From NCBI GenBank assembly GCA_017407125.1, contig JAFQXE010000027.1, forward strand, positions 1 to 33,982: 33,982 bases of DNA, written 5' to 3'. Numbering within the stretch: the first letter of the stretch is position 1; each line of letters begins with the position of its first letter. Position numbers and translations under genes: made by a program. Below are positions 32,214 to 33,982 of the stretch, piece by piece. The stretch is from Thermoguttaceae bacterium (GTDB lineage: Bacteria; Planctomycetota; Planctomycetia; Pirellulales; Thermoguttaceae). Under the pieces are notes generated by a model, which did not search any database, had not been told where the DNA came from, and saw only the letters and a list, made by a program, of their open reading frames with translations.

Positions 32214-32948
32214 TCACTTAAAATGCGGCTTTTGATATATTTCGTCATATTCCCCGCCGTATAAATTGGTAAACGTTTTAGGGTTAAAAAAGCTATTGAT
32301 GGTATATTTAAATTTTCCACTCTGAATCGCTTTTGCGGTATCCAGTTTAGCAAGCGTGGCACGAACGACCGCCGCGGCTTTCTCTATATCCATAACGCCG
32401 TTTCCCGTCAAGTGTTTCAATAGCATTGATAGCTTTTCATAATGAATTGGTTTCACTTTCACGCCGAATTTATCGCAAATTTCCTTGCATAGTGTAGCGT
32501 ATGGGGAATTTTCCGCCGCTATTGCCGCCGTGTCCGTTGCTGTTTCATCTGTTACAGTTTCCGCCGTTGTTTCCTCTTTTTCCTTTGTCCATCGTTTTTT
32601 TACTGCGTTTCTCCCTTGTTCACTTTTCGCTATTATTAAATCGCGTTGCTCAACGACCAAAGGGGAGTAAATTTTCCCATCTGTCGAATATTCAAGAAGG
32701 TGAATTTCCAAACAGGTCTTGATAATTTCAGCGGCTTTTACTGCGTCTGTTTGTAAGCAAGTAGGGGCTATTGCTTCTATTTCCTTCTCTTGAATTGTTC
32801 CCGTTTCAGTTCCTTGTAAATGTTCCAGTAACAACCAATAAACCGCGTAACCTTCCAATCCTTGCTTCCGTATAAGCTCTAATAAATCCGAGTTTCTGAT
32901 TGAATTTATTTCGTGTTTCAGGAATAGCTCATTTCTGATTTTTCCCAT
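32214..32948 (-). CDS. Replication-initiator-like protein (Lin1244/Lin1753, DUF4373-type N-terminus)
   Basis: 244 residues. The N-terminal region (about 5-105: FLKHEINSIRNSDLLELI, GLEGYAVYWLLLEHLQG) matches the Lin1244/Lin1753 domain found at the start of phage and plasmid replication proteins, a winged-helix-like fold binding origin DNA. A Thr/Glu/Ala-rich linker (about 127-148) precedes a helical C-terminal domain with FKYTINSFFNPKTFTNLY (about 218-235), typical of the DNA-replication part of these proteins. It likely starts replication of the excised element from the nearby iterons. AAGGAG lies about ten bases before the ATG. Immediately upstream are the microsatellite and the 11-bp repeats. 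Function by family, not shown. Confidence 0.75.
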   Translation of the reverse strand: MGKIRNELFLKHEINSIRNSDLLELIRKQGLEGYAVYWLLLEHLQGTETGTIQEKEIEAIAPTCLQTDAVKAAEIIKTCLEIHLLEYSTDGKIYSPLVVEQRDLIIAKSEQGRNAVKKRWTKEKEETTAETVTDETATDTAAIAAENSPYATLCKEICDKFGVKVKPIHYEKLSMLLKHLTGNGVMDIEKAAAVVRATLAKLDTAKAIQSGKFKYTINSFFNPKTFTNLYGGEYDEIYQKPHFK

Positions 32949-33012
32949 CGTTAAAAACTCCTTTTCCGCCGCCGTCGTTTGCGCTCGTACGTACGCAAGC
33001 GCAAGCGTCAGC

Positions 33013-33086
33013 GTCTCTGTCTTTGTCTCTGTCTTTGTCTCTGTCTTTATCTCTGTCTCTTTCTCTGTCTCTTTCTCTGTCTCTGT
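33013..33086. repeat. Pyrimidine-rich microsatellite (GTCTCT / GTCTTT)n
   Basis: About 74 bases of hexamers GTCTCT, GTCTTT and TCTCTG on the plus strand, strictly purine-rich (GACAGA, GAAAGA) in the transcript direction of the rep-like gene. It lies between the iterons and the rep-like start (32948). It could bend or melt, or form triplex or RNA structure; open frames through it (leucine/cysteine repeats) are not genes. Confidence 0.85.
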
Positions 33087-33104
33087 AGTATTACGGATTT
33101 ATAC

Positions 33105-33148
33105 GACCGTATTACGTCCGTATTACGTCCGTATTACGACCGTATTTT
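33105..33148. repeat. Four tandem 11-bp iteron-like repeats
   Basis: Units GACCGTATTAC, GTCCGTATTAC, GTCCGTATTAC and GACCGTATTTT follow head to tail (33105, 33116, 33127, 33138), a period of 11 bases close to one helical turn. The last copies overlap the stop codon of the adjacent helix-turn-helix gene. Position between that gene and the rep-like gene fits a replication origin or an autoregulatory site for the replication protein. Confidence 0.7.
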
Positions 33149-33379
33149 TTCATCTCCTTTGAATCGCTCCCCGATTGCTCTATTAGGCTTTGTTTCAAGC
33201 CCTCTTTTCCATCGGTCAACTGTTTCTTTGTGGAAGTATACCCCATCTTGTTTTTCTATGATGGGGATTGAATCAACCCCTACAAAGAATGAAAGTATAG
33301 ATGGGGATATACCGATAATTTCCGCGGCTTGTTTAAGCGTCAATAGGTCAAGCGGCTTTTTGTTTGTCTGATGGTTCAT
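33134..33379 (-). CDS. Small helix-turn-helix DNA-binding protein
   Basis: 81 residues. LTLKQAAEIIGISPSILSFF (about 13-32) is a helix-turn-helix, followed by a short wing and VYFHKETVDRWKRG (about 46-59), the pattern of the HTH_17/excisionase family. Start at 33379 is chosen because the helix-turn-helix follows closely; a longer reading from 33487 overlaps the upstream gene completely and has an unrelated, translated-in-another-frame N-terminus. It overlaps the 3' end of 33348-33554 by 32 bases, so translational coupling is likely. It may be the excisionase partner of the integrase or a regulator of the rep-like gene. Confidence 0.7.
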   Translation of the reverse strand: MNHQTNKKPLDLLTLKQAAEIIGISPSILSFFVGVDSIPIIEKQDGVYFHKETVDRWKRGLETKPNRAIGERFKGDEKIRS

Positions 33380-33554
33380 TGTTGCTTGCTTTTGTTTGTA
33401 CCCACTGATTAACGCTTTCAATGCTAAAGCGAATCGCGCCGCCAATGCGAATAAAAGGGAGTCCTTCACGTTCGCGCAAATAGTCAACCTTCCGCGGACT
33501 GCATTTCAAGAACTCGCACATCTCTTTTTTGTTCATCAAATTGTTACAATTCAT
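33348..33554 (-). CDS. Small excisionase-like helix-turn-helix protein
   Basis: 68 residues: LMNKKEMCEFLKCSPRKVDY (about 6-25) is a helix-turn-helix and LPFIRIGGAIRFSIESVNQW (about 32-51) is the wing and following helix, the MerR/HTH_17 type found in Xis proteins and DNA-binding partners of integrases. An AAAGGAA ribosome site lies about seven bases before the ATG. First gene of the visible element operon; the 428 bases upstream hold the palindrome array, which could be its operator. The in-frame ATG is followed directly by domain sequence, supporting the start. Confidence 0.8.
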   Translation of the reverse strand: MNCNNLMNKKEMCEFLKCSPRKVDYLREREGLPFIRIGGAIRFSIESVNQWVQTKASNNEPSDKQKAA

Positions 33555-33702
33555 TTTTTGTTCCTTTCTTTGTAATGGTTAAACGGATTCCCGCAAATAA
33601 CATTTTCTTTGCTGTAAATTAATATGCAAATTCCGTAAAGAAATTGAATAGTTTTTAAAATAATTTTTCCAAAAAAGAAAAATCTTGTAATACCCGCCTT
33701 TT

Positions 33703-33833
33703 TCTAGCATTGCTAGAGAATCGCCCCTATTTCCTGTAGCATTGCTAAAGCGTATTTCTGCTATTAGCAGAGCAAAGGCGAAAAATTCTCTGCTATTAGC
33801 AGGCGTTTTAATTGTTTTTCCTTGCTATTAGCA
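33703..33833. repeat. Five small palindromes in helical phase
   Basis: Each has a single central T between inverted halves: TCTAGCA-T-TGCTAGA (centre 33710), TAGCA-T-TGCTA (33742), TCTGCTA-T-TAGCAGA (33764), CTGCTA-T-TAGCAG (33796) and TGCTA-T-TAGCA (33828). Centre distances are 32, 22, 32 and 32 bp, close to three, two, three and three helix turns. They lie upstream of the helix-turn-helix genes in a region with no gene (33555-33982). They look like protein-binding sites: operators, excision/integration accessory sites or an origin. Confidence 0.7.
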
Positions 33834-33841
33834 GAATCTTT

Positions 33842-33982
33842 TTCCATCAGAATCAAACAGAACGGCTGCTGCTGCGAATCAGAACGACCGCGCCGATGGT
33901 TCGCCGGGTCTGCTCCCGTCGTCCGATGAACGGCACGGGAACGGCTCCAGAACGACTGATGGCTCCAGTTCCATCAGAATCA
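33842..33982. repeat. Direct repeat TTCCATCAGAATCA and GC-rich repeat segment at the right edge
   Basis: The 14-mer TTCCATCAGAATCA occurs at 33842-33855 and exactly at 33969-33982, a period of 127 bases, with CAGAACGAC-type words and GATGG repeated inside. Base composition is more GC-rich than the flanking AT-rich element DNA. On the minus strand an open frame runs from the edge to a stop near 33858, possibly the end of an incomplete gene, but I cannot support it. Confidence 0.4.

Larger units (their letters stand above)
30658..33982. mobile_element. Left part of a tRNA-Pro integrated genetic element
   Basis: The element starts in the tRNA-Pro gene and continues past the window. It carries, all on the minus strand, an integrase, a replication-protein-like gene and two tiny helix-turn-helix genes, plus iteron-like repeats and a palindrome array. 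Such a mix of integrase, rep-like protein, iterons and excisionase-like regulators fits an integrative plasmid, satellite phage or small integrative element. No capsid, conjugation or toxin gene is seen in the visible 3.3 kb. The genes have clear AAGGAG ribosome sites, unlike most of the host genes here. Confidence 0.7.

Noticed and set aside
32979..33371. Plus-strand frame rich in Leu-Cys repeats
   Set aside because: It is the translation of the microsatellite and of the antisense of a helix-turn-helix gene.
33703..33833. CRISPR array
   Set aside because: Repeats are 11-15 bp palindromes of two types with spacers of about 8-20 bp; no cas genes and no constant 25-40 bp repeat.
33858..33982. 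C-terminal end of a minus-strand gene at the right edge
   Set aside because: Open to the edge but only about 40 codons, Arg/Ser-rich and inside a repeat segment; not enough to call a gene.

Overview
The window looks like a chromosomal segment of a planctomycete-like bacterium (inference). The support is two giant secreted beta-repeat proteins with PEP-CTERM anchors, a type IV pilus PilM-like gene cluster of the divergent kind seen in Planctomycetota, a short lysine-rich histone-H1-like peptide, many genes without a clear Shine-Dalgarno site, and housekeeping genes carried as single units rather than in classic operons. No rRNA or marker gene fixes the genus.

Layout. 1-172: nested inverted repeats. 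173-3836: three minus-strand metabolic genes (3-hydroxyacyl-CoA dehydrogenase, alanine dehydrogenase, ATP sulfurylase), separated by intergenic hairpins built from repeated short words. 4177-4713: ruvC. 5054-12842: four co-directional genes headed by a PilM-like protein fused to a PilN-like membrane segment, followed by three single-pass membrane proteins; this is probably a divergent pilus or secretion inner-membrane assembly complex. 13030-13182: lysine-rich 50-residue peptide. 13510-15410: CPBP membrane protease, possibly leaderless, overlapped by an NAD-dependent epimerase/dehydrogenase. 15513-16873 (minus): DUF378 membrane protein and a secreted five-bladed-propeller glycosidase. 17124-21242: internally duplicated protein of unknown function, HtrA-type protease, thiL and a DUF805 membrane protein.

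21442-30335: two tandem paralogous PEP-CTERM proteins (1592 and 1277 residues) made of T5SS/PEP-CTERM-associated repeats. They share the same N-terminus and anchor, near-identical extended -10 promoters and leaders of equal length. No exosortase is in the window.

30630-33982: a tRNA-Pro(CGG) gene with a consensus promoter is the integration site of a mobile element running to the right edge. The element's tyrosine recombinase ends inside the tRNA gene. It is followed by a replication-protein-like gene, a pyrimidine-rich microsatellite, four 11-bp iteron-like repeats, two small helix-turn-helix (excisionase-like) genes, and a noncoding zone with five small palindromes spaced 32, 22, 32 and 32 bp apart. 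The far end of the element is not seen.

The strongest candidates for something undescribed are the helically phased palindrome array, the word-repeat intergenic hairpins (at least three word types, same architecture), and the PilM/N-fusion membrane complex.
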